This document shows, piece by piece, positions 31,900-41,025 of a DNA stretch of 64,000 bases; position 1 is the first letter of the stretch, and each line of letters opens with the position of its first letter. Both the position numbers and the translations under genes were made by a program. The stretch is from contig JAHBXZ010000002.1 in NCBI GenBank assembly GCA_019636215.1, positions 372,001 through 436,000 on the forward strand, written 5' to 3'. Below the pieces are notes generated by a model. It was not told the DNA's origin. It searched no databases and saw nothing but the letters and a program-made list of their open reading frames with translations. This stretch comes from Planctomycetota bacterium. GTDB lineage: Bacteria; Planctomycetota; UBA8742; UBA2392.

Positions 31900-33249
31900 C
31901 TAGCCTTTTGCCAGCAGCACATTCTCGATGTAGCCGGTGTCCACGTCGCCCTTGATGAAGTTGGCGTCGTGCATGATCTTCATGTGCAGCGGAATGGTGG
32001 TCTTGATGCCCTCAATCTTGAACTCGCTGAGTGCCCGGCGCATGCGGATGATGGCCTGCTCGCGCGTGTCGGCGAACACAAGAAGCTTGCCCACCATGCT
32101 GTCGTAGTTGGGCGGAATCGAATAGCCAACCTTGATGTGGCTGTCCCAGCGCACGCCGGGCCCGCCCGGCACAAACAGGTCGGTGATCTTGCCCGGGCAG
32201 GGGCGGAAGTTGTTGTCGGGGTCCTCGGCATTGATTCGCACTTCAATGGCGTGGCCGCGCACCTCGACATCAGCCTGCGTGAACGGCAGCTTTTCGCCGG
32301 CTGCCGCCATGATCTGGGCACGGATCAGGTCAGTACGCGTGACCAGCTCGCTTACCGGGTGTTCCACCTGGATGCGCGTGTTCACTTCCATGAAGTAGAA
32401 GTTGCTGTTCTTGTCGACCAGAAACTCTGCCGTTCCCGCCGTGGTGTACCCGGCGGCCTTTGCAAGCTTGGCTGCGGTCTCGCCCATTTTGCGGCGCAGA
32501 TCAGGCGTCATGATCGGGCTGGGCGCTTCCTCCACCAGTTTCTGGTGCCGGCGCTGAAGCGAGCAATCACGCTCGCCGCAGTACACAATGCTGCCGTGCT
32601 GGTCGGCGATCAGCTGAATCTCCACGTGGCGGGGGCGTTCCAGGTACTTCTCGACGTAGACGCCGTCGTCCTTGAACGCAAGTGCGGCCTCACTCTTGGC
32701 CTGCAAGAAGCCGTTCACCAGCGCGATCTCATTGTGCGCCACGCGCATTCCACGGCCGCCGCCGCCGGCGGCAGCCTTGACGATCACGGGGTAGCCAATG
32801 TCGTTGGCAATCTGAATGGCTTCCTGGTCGCTTTCGACCAGCTCTTTGGTGCCTGGCAGCAGCGGAACGCCGACCTTGACCGCAAGCGCGCGGGCACTGG
32901 CCTTGTTGCCCAGCAGTCGAATGGCTTCCGGGCTTGGGCCGATAAACGCAATGCCGCTGCTCTGGCAAACTTCCGCAAAGTGCGCGTTTTCACTGAGGAA
33001 GCCGTAACCCGGGTGGATCGCATCAACATCGGCGATCTCAGCCGCAGCCATGATCCGGCTGATATCAAGGTAGCTCTTCGCGCTGGGTGCAGGCCCGATG
33101 CAGTAGGCCTCGTCGGCGATCTCCAGCCAGGGCCCGCCGCGGTCGGCCTCGCTGTAAACGCAGACAGACTTGATGCCCATCTCGCGGCAGGCGCGGATAA
33201 TGCGCAGGGCGATTTCACCGCGATTGGCAATCAGGATCTTGGAAAACAT
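31900..33249 (-). CDS. accC: Biotin carboxylase subunit of acetyl-CoA carboxylase
   Basis: Carboxylates the biotin of AccB using ATP and bicarbonate, the first committed step of fatty acid synthesis. The 449-residue length is normal. The N-terminus KILIANRGEIALRIIRA, the ATP-grasp glycine loop KAAAGGGGRGMR, the metal-site segment FMEVNTRIQVEHPV and the INAEDP motif are all intact. accB lies 111 bases upstream on the same strand. The pair is probably one operon with the terminator at 31841-31890. Confidence 0.97.
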   Translation of the reverse strand: MFSKILIANRGEIALRIIRACREMGIKSVCVYSEADRGGPWLEIADEAYCIGPAPSAKSYLDISRIMAAAEIADVDAIHPGYGFLSENAHFAEVCQSSGIAFIGPSPEAIRLLGNKASARALAVKVGVPLLPGTKELVESDQEAIQIANDIGYPVIVKAAAGGGGRGMRVAHNEIALVNGFLQAKSEAALAFKDDGVYVEKYLERPRHVEIQLIADQHGSIVYCGERDCSLQRRHQKLVEEAPSPIMTPDLRRKMGETAAKLAKAAGYTTAGTAEFLVDKNSNFYFMEVNTRIQVEHPVSELVTRTDLIRAQIMAAAGEKLPFTQADVEVRGHAIEVRINAEDPDNNFRPCPGKITDLFVPGGPGVRWDSHIKVGYSIPPNYDSMVGKLLVFADTREQAIIRMRRALSEFKIEGIKTTIPLHMKIMHDANFIKGDVDTGYIENVLLAKG

Positions 33250-33360
33250 AGTTTCGCGTTCCGAGTTCTGGGTTCAGTGTTGCGAGTGCCCTTGCCCGAG
33301 CCCGCGCCGATGCAGCGCAGTTAGCTGAAGACTCAGAACTCAGAACACCGAACTTGCGGT

Positions 33361-33825
33361 TCAGTCTGGCTTGACAAGGAACATGGGCTGGCCGTATTCG
33401 ACGGTCTGCCCGTTCTCTACAAGAATCGCAACGATCGTTCCTTCGCACTCGGCGCGGATCTCGTTGAAGACCTTCATCGCCTCGACCAGGCACACGGTAG
33501 ATTCAGGGGTTACGCGAGCCCCTTCTTCGACGTACACGGGCGATTCCGGGTTGGCCGAACGGTAGAAGGTGCCGACCATCGGGCTCTTGATCGGAATGGT
33601 TCCAGCATGGGCCGCTGGCGCTGCCCCCCCCGACGCGGAAGCCGGGGCAGGCGCCGCAGCAGGCATTGGCGCGGCCATCGCGGCCATTGGCGCAGCGATT
33701 ACCCTTGCGCCGCCGTCGTACTTCTTCTTCAGGCGAATCTTCTTGGAGTCTTCGACCAGCTCCAGTTCAAGCAGGTCGTTTTCGTTCATCAGCTCGATCA
33801 GCCGATGAATTTCCTTGATGTCCAT
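33361..33825 (-). CDS. accB: Biotin carboxyl carrier protein of acetyl-CoA carboxylase
   Basis: A 154-residue carrier with an N-terminal helical part, an Ala/Pro-rich flexible linker (about residues 44-75) and a C-terminal biotinyl domain. The biotin attachment site is EAMKVFN with K118; most AccB proteins have EAMKLMN. It works with AccC, downstream, to present carboxybiotin. The 111-base gap to accC holds only short imperfect repeats of the CAGAACTC type. Confidence 0.95.
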   Translation of the reverse strand: MDIKEIHRLIELMNENDLLELELVEDSKKIRLKKKYDGGARVIAAPMAAMAAPMPAAAPAPASASGGAAPAAHAGTIPIKSPMVGTFYRSANPESPVYVEEGARVTPESTVCLVEAMKVFNEIRAECEGTIVAILVENGQTVEYGQPMFLVKPD

Positions 33826-34000
33826 CTTGTCCCCTGTCCGCGGCGCCCTCCCCGGGGGTTACACACACTCGGGGCAGGAACCGGACTGGAAGTCCGGCGC
33901 GGAAGCTAGCGATTACTGCGGCCGCACTCAAGACCCTATGGGTAGCAACCGGGCTTCACCCGTAATAACCTTGGGCTTTCTACCAGTTGAAGGGAACCAC

Positions 34001-35818
34001 GTGCGCCGACTTCTTACAGCTGCTGCCATATTCATGCTTGGCCCTGTGATGTGTGTTACTGCGGGTTGCGGCCGCAATGTCGAGGCCACGCCTGTAGCCA
34101 TACCCCAGGCTACCCAGGATCAGCCCATTCAGCAGCCGGACGCACCCAAGCCGGAACCGGCCAAAGAAGAGCCAGTGCCAGGCGGCGAGAAGAAACAGGA
34201 CGGCCTTTACTTCAAGCTCTCCTTTGAGCGCGGCGACGGCTCACTGCGCTTTTCACGCCAGAATGGCCTGTTGCGCGTTGATGTGCATGCCCGCCTGCCC
34301 TACTACGCGGGCGACGCACAGCGTGATCGCGGCTCGGTTGTTGACCTTGCCCTGAGCGTGGACGGCCTCAACGGCCGCCACCTCCTGTTTCACCCCTCGC
34401 CCATCTGGCAGCCGGGACCTGAGCCCACGACTTACCGCATGGAGGCCACCTACAGCAAGACAGGTGGATCCACCCGCCTGACAGAGCAGCCCAGCTTCGG
34501 GGCTGTGGCCGACGTCAAGTACTGGGATGAATGGAAGGCGACACTTTACGCCGACCTGCGGCTGGTGGTCGTCACCGGCAGCACACCGGCATCCGTCGCC
34601 GATACCTGGCGCACTTCGGTGGTCATTGGAAACTCCGCCGCGCGCAAGGCCTTTCCGCCCGGGGCCAGCGACACCAATCCGGCCCTCACACCAACGCGAA
34701 TGCTCACATTCAAGTTCAGCGACTTGCCCGCGTTGCCAGAGCTTGATGACAACCCGCGCGAAGCTGCCATTGAAGCCGAAAAGTCCATGCAGGGCGCCAT
34801 GCGAGGCCTGACGGCCCTTGCCGTGGCCCGTGACTTCGCGGGCTTGCAGAAGAAGACTCGCGAGCACCTGAAGTCATTTCCTGATGCCCTGTGGCCGAAG
34901 TTTCTGGACTACCTGATCTGCCGTGTCGCCTTCGAAAACGACCTGGAGGGTCTGGACAAGGACTTTCTGCCGCGCATGAAAGCTTACGTCGAGGCCTGCC
35001 CCGGGCAGACCCAGGTCCATCTGGACTACTTGAGCGCGCTGCTAGCGGAGGGTTCCGCAACGGACGCTTCCAAGCACTTTGAGCTGCTGCTGGCTTCGCC
35101 GCTGGTCATGGGCAACCGCACAACAGAGGCAATGGTCAGCATCCGCCATGGAGCCAACCTGGTGCGACACGGCCAGCAGGATGAGGCCGATGCCATCATT
35201 GCCAGGTGGAAAGAGAGTGAACTGCTTGCCAAAGATAGAGACCTCAAGACCCTCTACGAAGGCCTCGTAAAGGCCGCGAACTCGGCGCGCGCCCAATGGG
35301 AGGACGAACTCAAGTTCCGCGAGGCAGACGCCGCCAAAACCAATCCGCGATTGACCATCGAAAGCACCAAGGGCAAGTTCGTGATTGAACTGTTCGAAGA
35401 TGACGCCCCGAACACCGTGGCCAGCCTTGTGGCACTAACCCAGGCGAAGTTCTACGACGGGCTGACATTCCACAGGTTCGTGAAAAACTTCGTCATTCAG
35501 GGCGGCTGCCCCAACGGAAACGGCACCGGCGACGGCGGCTATCGCCTGACCAGCGAAGTCAGCAAGCGCAACCACTTCCGGGGCATGGTCGGCATGGCCT
35601 GCACAGGGCCAAAGACCAATACGGAAGGCAGCCAGTTTTACATCTGCCTGAGCAACGGGGCCTCGGTGAAGAACCTAAGCGGCCAGTACGTGATTGTGGG
35701 CCGCGTCATCGAGGGCATGGATGTAGTTGATCAACTGCGTGCCGGCGACAAGATGACCAAGGTGACCGCCGGGAACCTGCGTGATCACCCGTATGTCCCC
35801 AAGAAGATCAAGGACTGA
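34001..35818 (+). CDS. Lipoprotein with C-terminal cyclophilin (peptidyl-prolyl isomerase) domain
   Basis: A 605-residue exported protein starting at GTG 34001, supported by AAGGGA upstream and by a signal peptide with lipobox VTAGC (Cys23). After a proline-rich linker there is a unique 200-residue domain, then a TPR-like helical region (about 255-430). Last comes a cyclophilin domain (about 440-600): FVIELFEDDAPNTV, FHRFVKNFVIQGGC, GMACTGPKTNTEGSQFYIC. The catalytic FHRF and QFYI segments are intact. It probably assists folding in the periplasm or outer membrane. An ATG at 33938 would give a poorer signal peptide. The TPR plus isomerase fusion is not a standard arrangement. Confidence 0.88.
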   Translation: MRRLLTAAAIFMLGPVMCVTAGCGRNVEATPVAIPQATQDQPIQQPDAPKPEPAKEEPVPGGEKKQDGLYFKLSFERGDGSLRFSRQNGLLRVDVHARLPYYAGDAQRDRGSVVDLALSVDGLNGRHLLFHPSPIWQPGPEPTTYRMEATYSKTGGSTRLTEQPSFGAVADVKYWDEWKATLYADLRLVVVTGSTPASVADTWRTSVVIGNSAARKAFPPGASDTNPALTPTRMLTFKFSDLPALPELDDNPREAAIEAEKSMQGAMRGLTALAVARDFAGLQKKTREHLKSFPDALWPKFLDYLICRVAFENDLEGLDKDFLPRMKAYVEACPGQTQVHLDYLSALLAEGSATDASKHFELLLASPLVMGNRTTEAMVSIRHGANLVRHGQQDEADAIIARWKESELLAKDRDLKTLYEGLVKAANSARAQWEDELKFREADAAKTNPRLTIESTKGKFVIELFEDDAPNTVASLVALTQAKFYDGLTFHRFVKNFVIQGGCPNGNGTGDGGYRLTSEVSKRNHFRGMVGMACTGPKTNTEGSQFYICLSNGASVKNLSGQYVIVGRVIEGMDVVDQLRAGDKMTKVTAGNLRDHPYVPKKIKD

Positions 35819-35871
35819 AAGCACAGCGCGGCGTTCTGCAAGTATGTCGTACAACAAACACGGAGGCAGCC

Positions 35872-36798
35872 ATGAACCGCCTGACCCTGCTTGCGGTACC
35901 TGCATTGCTGGCCCTGCCGCTGGTTACTGGCTGCAACCAGAACGCCTCCGAGATTGAGCGCCTGAACACTGAGCTTTCACGTCAGAAAACCCTGCAAGCC
36001 GATGCCGAGGCCCGCTGGGAAGCAGATCGCGACGGCCTGCGCAAAGACCTGAACGACCTGCGCAACAAGGTCGGGCAAGGCAAGGACGGGGTAGATGCCA
36101 GGCCGCTTGACGAATCCGTACAGGATATGGAACGCCGCCTGGCCGCCATGGAGAAGGACGGCGGCGGCAAACTGGACGAACGCGTTGCAGTTCTGGAAGG
36201 CAAGGTCGAAGGCGTGCGCAAAGAGGCCGTCGAGGCCGCGAAAGCCGAAGCCGGCAAAATGGGCGGAACCGCTGCTCCGGGCATGACCCAGGCCGAGCTT
36301 GACGCCTACATGGAAAAGAAGGCCGCCGAAGCCGCTGAAGCCAACAAACCCACCAAGAACCTGGCCGAGGTCATGGCCCGCTTGAGCATCAGCGACGCGG
36401 AAAGAGAACAGATTCGTCAGAGCATCATCGACTGCAAGAAGGCGCAACTTGAACTTCTGGAAACCCCCACTGCCGACGGCCGTAACTTCGCCGAAGAACT
36501 GATTGACGTGATCATCAAGTCGCAGGATGGAAAGGCCAACCAGACCGACGTGACAAAGCTGTTCCTGGAGATCACCTCGACCAAGGTGCCCGGAGACGCG
36601 CAGGGCCGCACGTACCTGCAGGTCATTGAGGAAGCCAAGCAGCGCAATCGCGATGCGATCAGCAAAGTGCTTTCGCCCGAAGACCAGAAAAAGCTGACCA
36701 ACGCACACGCCGACTGGAGTGAATTCGAAATCGGCGAGGGCGATCCGTTCGGCGCGCTGTACATGGAGCGCCTGCAGAAGTATCAGGCTGGCAAGTAG
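35872..36798 (+). CDS. Coiled-coil lipoprotein
   Basis: A 308-residue lipoprotein (lipobox LVTGC, Cys21) with a long coiled coil (about residues 25-120; IERLNTELSRQK, MERRLAAMEKD, VLEGKVEGVRKE). A helical C-terminal domain has LAEVMARLSISDAEREQIRQS and ISKVLSPEDQKKLTNAH. The SPEDQ segment resembles periplasmic adaptor proteins with LTxxQ-like repeats, but this is weak. GGAGG precedes the ATG. It follows the cyclophilin lipoprotein by 54 bases and may share its transcript. Confidence 0.8.
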   Translation: MNRLTLLAVPALLALPLVTGCNQNASEIERLNTELSRQKTLQADAEARWEADRDGLRKDLNDLRNKVGQGKDGVDARPLDESVQDMERRLAAMEKDGGGKLDERVAVLEGKVEGVRKEAVEAAKAEAGKMGGTAAPGMTQAELDAYMEKKAAEAAEANKPTKNLAEVMARLSISDAEREQIRQSIIDCKKAQLELLETPTADGRNFAEELIDVIIKSQDGKANQTDVTKLFLEITSTKVPGDAQGRTYLQVIEEAKQRNRDAISKVLSPEDQKKLTNAHADWSEFEIGEGDPFGALYMERLQKYQAGK

Positions 36799-36851
36799 GC
36801 CTTTGCCGGTTCGCGATGCAGGACGGCATGGCGCGCAGTTGGTATGGAAAC

Positions 36852-36880
36852 GGCGGCGACGGGAGACTCCCGTCGCCGTC
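36852..36880 (+). terminator. Hairpin terminator
   Basis: A ten-base-pair perfect core, GGCGACGGGA with TCCCGTCGCC, and a three-base loop, extended by three outer pairs, is followed by TTCGTT. It lies 50 bases after the coiled-coil lipoprotein stop and 29 bases before the next start, so it may also form in the next gene's leader. Confidence 0.6.
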
Positions 36881-36908
36881 TTCGTTAGACTGTGCCGCAG
36901 GAGAGACC

Positions 36909-38177
36909 ATGCCATTGATCGCCTGCCTGCTTTTGTCTGTTTTTCTTGGGGCGCACCTGCCTGCACAGGCCGGCAGTTCCGAAGCGGACAGAGCTCTGGA
37001 GGAAAAGGATCTCGCGGCAAGTTTGGGGGGTGCAGTCATCCGTAATGCCGATGAGGCCCGTGCGCTTCCCGCCGATGTCGTTGCCGTGGGATCACTGAGC
37101 AAGCTTGATGACGGCGTTCTGCTGGAACTCAAGAAGCGCGCCGGGTTGAAAACGCTTTACATCTCCGTCTGGGTGGGCGCCGACGAGTGGATGACTGACG
37201 CAAGCATGGACACTCTGGCAGGGTTCTCGGCACTGGAAACACTGCACTTGATCAACCAGCCCCGCGTTACCGGCCTGGGTCTGGCAAAGTTGGCCAAGCT
37301 CAAGAGTCTGCGCAGGCTGCTTACGTCAAGCTGCGGCGTGGTGATTGCAACACACCTGGCAGCATTCAAGAAGCACGGCTTGATCGAGTTGTCTTTGCAG
37401 GCGGGCCCGTCTTCGGCGCTGTGGGACACACTTGCCACCATGCCTGAACTGAAGCGAGTGGATTTGGCCGCAAGGCCGGAATCTGCCGATACCCCTTTCA
37501 AAGGCATCGACAAGTGCAAGAAGCTGGAGCACCTGGGACTGACCAACACCAGCCTTAAGGCCGCCCAGCTGGATCCGATTACGAAGCTCAAGACTCTCAA
37601 GTCGCTCCATCTGGGCGAACGTGCCTTGATGGAGTGGACAGACGAGGTTCTTGCACAGTTGGGCAAGTGCAAGCTGCTGGAAGGCCTGAAGCTGCATGCC
37701 CAGGCGATTCTCTGCTCTCTCACGGCAAAGGGCTTTGAGAAACTGCATGCACTCACTGCGCTTCGAGTACTGAACATCGAGTGGGATTTCAACAAGGCCA
37801 TGACCCGCCCGATGCTGACTGCCTGGCTGGCAAACCTGCCGGAACTGATGGAGTTGAGGCTGAGCTATTGCACGGGCCTGGACCTGGATGTGGCCAAATC
37901 ACTGCCAAATCCCGGCAAATTGCAGACCTACGCGTTCATGTGCACCGACATTTCCAACACGGCTTTCACGGAGACGCTGGCCGCCTTGACCGGCCTGCAA
38001 TGGCTGTCCGTGCACAGCAGTTCACTCACCGACGACGTTGCCATAGACGCTCTGCTGGCAGCACCAGATAGCCTCAAGTTCGTAGAGATCTACGACAGCA
38101 GCAAGAATCTGGTCAATGTTCCGTTGCGCGTGAACGAACAGCGCGAGGGCCTCAAGGTCGTCGTGAACTCGCGTTAG
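36909..38177 (+). CDS. Exported leucine-rich-repeat protein
   Basis: A 422-residue protein with a cleavable signal peptide (MPLIACLLLSVFLGAHLPAQA). It consists of leucine-rich repeats of about 25 residues, such as LAGFSALETLHLIN, LAKLKSLRRLLTSS, ITKLKTLKSLHLG and LANLPELMELRLSYC. Such solenoids bind proteins; here the partner is unknown. AGGAG is close to the ATG at 36909. The stop overlaps the convergent MFS gene stop by three bases. The short LxxLxxL repeats resemble secreted planctomycete repeat proteins. Confidence 0.82.
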   Translation: MPLIACLLLSVFLGAHLPAQAGSSEADRALEEKDLAASLGGAVIRNADEARALPADVVAVGSLSKLDDGVLLELKKRAGLKTLYISVWVGADEWMTDASMDTLAGFSALETLHLINQPRVTGLGLAKLAKLKSLRRLLTSSCGVVIATHLAAFKKHGLIELSLQAGPSSALWDTLATMPELKRVDLAARPESADTPFKGIDKCKKLEHLGLTNTSLKAAQLDPITKLKTLKSLHLGERALMEWTDEVLAQLGKCKLLEGLKLHAQAILCSLTAKGFEKLHALTALRVLNIEWDFNKAMTRPMLTAWLANLPELMELRLSYCTGLDLDVAKSLPNPGKLQTYAFMCTDISNTAFTETLAALTGLQWLSVHSSSLTDDVAIDALLAAPDSLKFVEIYDSSKNLVNVPLRVNEQREGLKVVVNSR

Positions 38178-39655
38178 CTGGTCATGGAGTATGCACCGGA
38201 CTGCGCCGACTGCCCCTTGAGACGGCGGTCCAGGACTGTCATCACCAGGCCCGCCGCAAAAAACAGGCACATCGCCAGGCCGAAGATGGGCAGAGGCTGG
38301 TCCGGAAACACGCGCATCAGCACGAACGCTATCGGAAAGCCGACGCTCGCCCGCACTCCAACCAGGGCGGCATGCGTGGACGTGTACGGCAATGGATTGC
38401 CTCCCCGTGCAAAAGCCACCGGGCCCAGGCTCCACACAAAGTGGATCAGCGCCATGGCCACGCCAAACAACGTAAACGCCGCATACACGCAGCCAATGGC
38501 GGCGTCACGGTCATGCTTTGCAACCAGCGCGGTCACCCCCAGCAGCGCGGGGTAGAAAACGAGCAGCCAGAAGGGCACGCGCGTAACCACCGTAACGCGG
38601 CGCTTACTGGCGAAGCGCGCGATCAGCGGCACTGCGATCATATGCATCACCTGCACCAGCACCACCGTGGCCAGGGAGAAGTCCTTGTAGCTGGCTTGCA
38701 GCGTGTTCTTGAAAAACAGTGGCACCACGGCAGCAGTCATCATAAAGGCCGTGCCGTACAGAAAGAAACCAAACTCATAGGTGCGGAAATCGCGGTCACG
38801 ACGCAGCAGCTCACTGGCCTGGCGCCAAGCACGCGCGAAACGCTGGGTGAGCGGCGGTACCGCGTTGTCATCCGGGTGGCCGGGCCGGTAGCGCAGGCGG
38901 ATGCGCCAGAACCACAGCATGCCGATGAAACCGATTACCGCCGCAGCCGGGTACACGTATGCGTAGTTGCGGGCATCACCGTCAGTGTGAATCGAAATGC
39001 CGGCCCCGTCAAAATGCAGGCCATCCAGCATGACACCGGCCACCAGTGCTCCTGCCATTGTGGCGATTTCGGCCACAATGCTGACATACATGAAGACTTT
39101 GCCGCGTCGCTGTGGTGTCAGGTTGGCACCCCACACATGGTTCAAACCCGGGGCAATGCCTGAACAAACGATCGACTGAAACACCACCAGCGCCACGAAC
39201 AGAAACGGGTTGATGAACAGTGCCACTGTCATCAGCACCAAGCGGCCGAACACTGCCACAAACAGCCAGTAGTTGCGGTGCTTGCGAACCCTGCCGCCAC
39301 TGGACCACACCATGGCAAAAGCCATCAGGATGCTGGGCAGCATCTGCATCAAAGTGCTGATCAGTTCTTCCCAGCGCTCAAACCCGATCCCCATGCCCTT
39401 GATCGCCACGTAGGTGCTCATGCTGGCAAGGCCGTTGTGCAGGCCTTCAAACCAGGACCCGGCCATGCCAAAGGCAAGCGTGCGCTTCTCAACGGCCTTG
39501 GAAAGCGGCAGGCGGCCGGCTCCCAGGACACTGGTCGGCTCGCGCTCTGGCTGCTGGTTTGACGGTGGCGGCAGCACCGCCAGGTCGCCCAATGTTACCT
39601 GGTGCCGTTCACTGGGCGGCGGTGGCTTAAGCGGCGAAAGAATCGGGGACTGCAT
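38174..39655 (-). CDS. MFS transporter
   Basis: A 493-residue membrane protein with about 12 hydrophobic helices and a proline-rich cytoplasmic N-terminus of about 55 residues. The loop after helix 4-5 (TPQRRGKVFMYVS) resembles the conserved MFS loop, and central residues 260-300 are hydrophilic as expected between the two halves. Substrate cannot be inferred. It converges with the leucine-rich-repeat gene. Confidence 0.85.
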   Translation of the reverse strand: MQSPILSPLKPPPPSERHQVTLGDLAVLPPPSNQQPEREPTSVLGAGRLPLSKAVEKRTLAFGMAGSWFEGLHNGLASMSTYVAIKGMGIGFERWEELISTLMQMLPSILMAFAMVWSSGGRVRKHRNYWLFVAVFGRLVLMTVALFINPFLFVALVVFQSIVCSGIAPGLNHVWGANLTPQRRGKVFMYVSIVAEIATMAGALVAGVMLDGLHFDGAGISIHTDGDARNYAYVYPAAAVIGFIGMLWFWRIRLRYRPGHPDDNAVPPLTQRFARAWRQASELLRRDRDFRTYEFGFFLYGTAFMMTAAVVPLFFKNTLQASYKDFSLATVVLVQVMHMIAVPLIARFASKRRVTVVTRVPFWLLVFYPALLGVTALVAKHDRDAAIGCVYAAFTLFGVAMALIHFVWSLGPVAFARGGNPLPYTSTHAALVGVRASVGFPIAFVLMRVFPDQPLPIFGLAMCLFFAAGLVMTVLDRRLKGQSAQSGAYSMTS

Positions 39656-39730
39656 GGCTTTGTCGCGGCCGGGGCCGGTGATCCGGTGACCGCGTCCTAA
39701 GGACGGCGCGAACGTTAGATGTTCGCACCC

Positions 39731-39762
39731 AAAAGAAAAGGGCGGCGCTCAATGCGCCGCCC
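39731..39762 (-). terminator. Intrinsic terminator of efp
   Basis: On the reverse strand a nine-base-pair stem, GGGCGGCGC with GCGCCGCCC, and a five-base loop is followed by TTTTCTTTT. It starts 22 bases after the efp stop. Confidence 0.85.
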
Positions 39763-39783
39763 GAAGTGGACTGCTCGATGGCG

Positions 39784-40347
39784 CTAGTCGTTGACTCGTT
39801 CCGTGAACTCACCAGTGCGTGTGTCGATGCGAACTTTGTCACCGATGTTGATGTGGTTCGGCACCTTGACTTCAAGGCCGGTTTCCAGCTTTGCCGGCTT
39901 AGTCACGTTCTGCACCGTGTTGCCGCGAACTCCGGGCTCGGTGTATTCGACCTTCAGCACCACGGCCGGCGGAAGTTCGATCGACACCACGTCGCCCTCA
40001 TAGAAGAAGACGTTGCACTCGTCGTTCTCTCGCAGGTACATCGCAGCGTCACCCACGACCTCGGCGCTGATCTCAGGCTGCTCGTAGGTTTCGTTGTCCA
40101 TGAAGACGTAGCTGTCGCCCTGCTTGTACAGGTACGACATCTTTCTGTTGTCCAGGTACACGTCCTCGAACTTGTCTTCGGGGCTGACGCGCCGCTGGCT
40201 GCCCACGCCCGTTACGATGTCCTTGAACTTGATCTGCACAATGCCGCGCCAGTTGCCGGGTGTGATGTGCTGGAAATCGGTGATGCGCACGAGCTTGTTG
40301 TCGATCTTTACGATCTTGCCCTTGCGCAGGTCAGTGGCCTTGAGCAC
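39784..40347 (-). CDS. efp: Elongation factor P with Asn at the loop tip
   Basis: A 187-residue translation factor that relieves ribosome stalling at polyproline. The three beta-barrel domains are complete, including YLYKQGDSYVFMDNETYEQ, PPAVVLKVEYTEPGVRG and the ending VRIDTRTGEFTERV. The loop that enters the peptidyl transferase centre reads TPGNW (N32), where most bacteria have a modified Lys (beta-lysylated or 5-aminopentanolated) or Arg (rhamnosylated). So the usual modifications at this position cannot occur. A monocistronic unit with its own terminator. Confidence 0.95.
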   Translation of the reverse strand: MLKATDLRKGKIVKIDNKLVRITDFQHITPGNWRGIVQIKFKDIVTGVGSQRRVSPEDKFEDVYLDNRKMSYLYKQGDSYVFMDNETYEQPEISAEVVGDAAMYLRENDECNVFFYEGDVVSIELPPAVVLKVEYTEPGVRGNTVQNVTKPAKLETGLEVKVPNHINIGDKVRIDTRTGEFTERVND

Positions 40348-40472
40348 GCGTTGTCTCCGTCAGAAAGCGGGCTAGAAATAGCCACACGGACCGGGCCTGT
40401 CAACGAGGGGAACGGCAGTCACACCAGTTGGCCAGCCTGCTTTGCTCTTTGTAGACTGGTGGTGGAGACCGC

Positions 40473-40715
40473 ATGCCGCCAACACCTACACAGCCGGATT
40501 TCACCAAACTGAGTGTTCCTGATCGTATCAAGCTGATCGGAAACATCTGGGATAGCATCGTGGAACAGGCCGTTCCTGTGAGACTTACAGCCGCCCAGGC
40601 CAAGGAACTGCGCCGCCGTGAGCTTGAAGCACAGGCCGACCCCGACGCCGAAAAGACCAGCGATGAAGTGGACCGCATCGCGGCCAAGCATCTTGCCCGC
40701 GGACGCCGCAAGTGA
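40473..40715 (+). CDS. Antitoxin of a ParE/RelE toxin-antitoxin pair
   Basis: An 80-residue protein of the addiction-module antitoxin type (KLSVPDRIKLIGNIWDSI is the usual TIGR02574-like start). It ends in a disordered, acidic and basic helix that should block the toxin. The next gene starts inside its stop (GTGA overlap), the normal order of antitoxin then toxin. The pair probably represses its own promoter. Confidence 0.88.
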   Translation: MPPTPTQPDFTKLSVPDRIKLIGNIWDSIVEQAVPVRLTAAQAKELRRRELEAQADPDAEKTSDEVDRIAAKHLARGRRK

Positions 40716-41011
40716 AAGTCGTCTATCGCGACGCTGCCGCCCGCGAATACCTGGACGCTCTCGATTGGTACGAAGAACGCCAGCCAGGCCTGGGGCAGGC
40801 GTTCCGGCGGGCCGTAAGGCAGGCGGAAAGACGCCTGTCTGAGTTTCCGGAATCCGCCCCATACGTTGATCGCGACTTCCGGGGCTGCTTGATCCGGCGA
40901 TTCCCGTACCAGCTCGTGTACCGCGTTGAGGATGACGTGATCCGCGTCTATGCCGTCTTTCATTGCGCCCAGGACCCCGACCAATTGCGCTCGCAACTGG
41001 AAGGCCAATAG
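40712..41011 (+). CDS. ParE/RelE-family toxin
   Basis: A 99-residue toxin with GTG start. It shows the RelE/ParE fold pattern: VVYRDAAAREYLDALDWYE, GLGQAFRRAVRQAERRL, then the strands RDFRGCLIRRFPYQLVYRV and VIRVYAVFHCAQDPD. The ParE-like charged ends suggest a gyrase or ribosome target that cannot be settled here. Overlaps the antitoxin by four bases. Confidence 0.9.
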   Translation: MKVVYRDAAAREYLDALDWYEERQPGLGQAFRRAVRQAERRLSEFPESAPYVDRDFRGCLIRRFPYQLVYRVEDDVIRVYAVFHCAQDPDQLRSQLEGQ

Positions 41012-41025
41012 GCCAAGGAGCCTGC

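Noticed and set aside
31597..33324. 575-codon frame opposite accC
   Set aside because: Mirror of the accC coding frame; histidine- and valine-rich composition as expected for such shadows.
33250..33360. Short imperfect repeats (GAGTTCTGGGTTC and CAGAACTCAGAAC) between accC and accB
   Set aside because: Simple-sequence resemblance only; similar stretches occur before the ATPase gene at 7490-7524, and no regulatory meaning can be shown.
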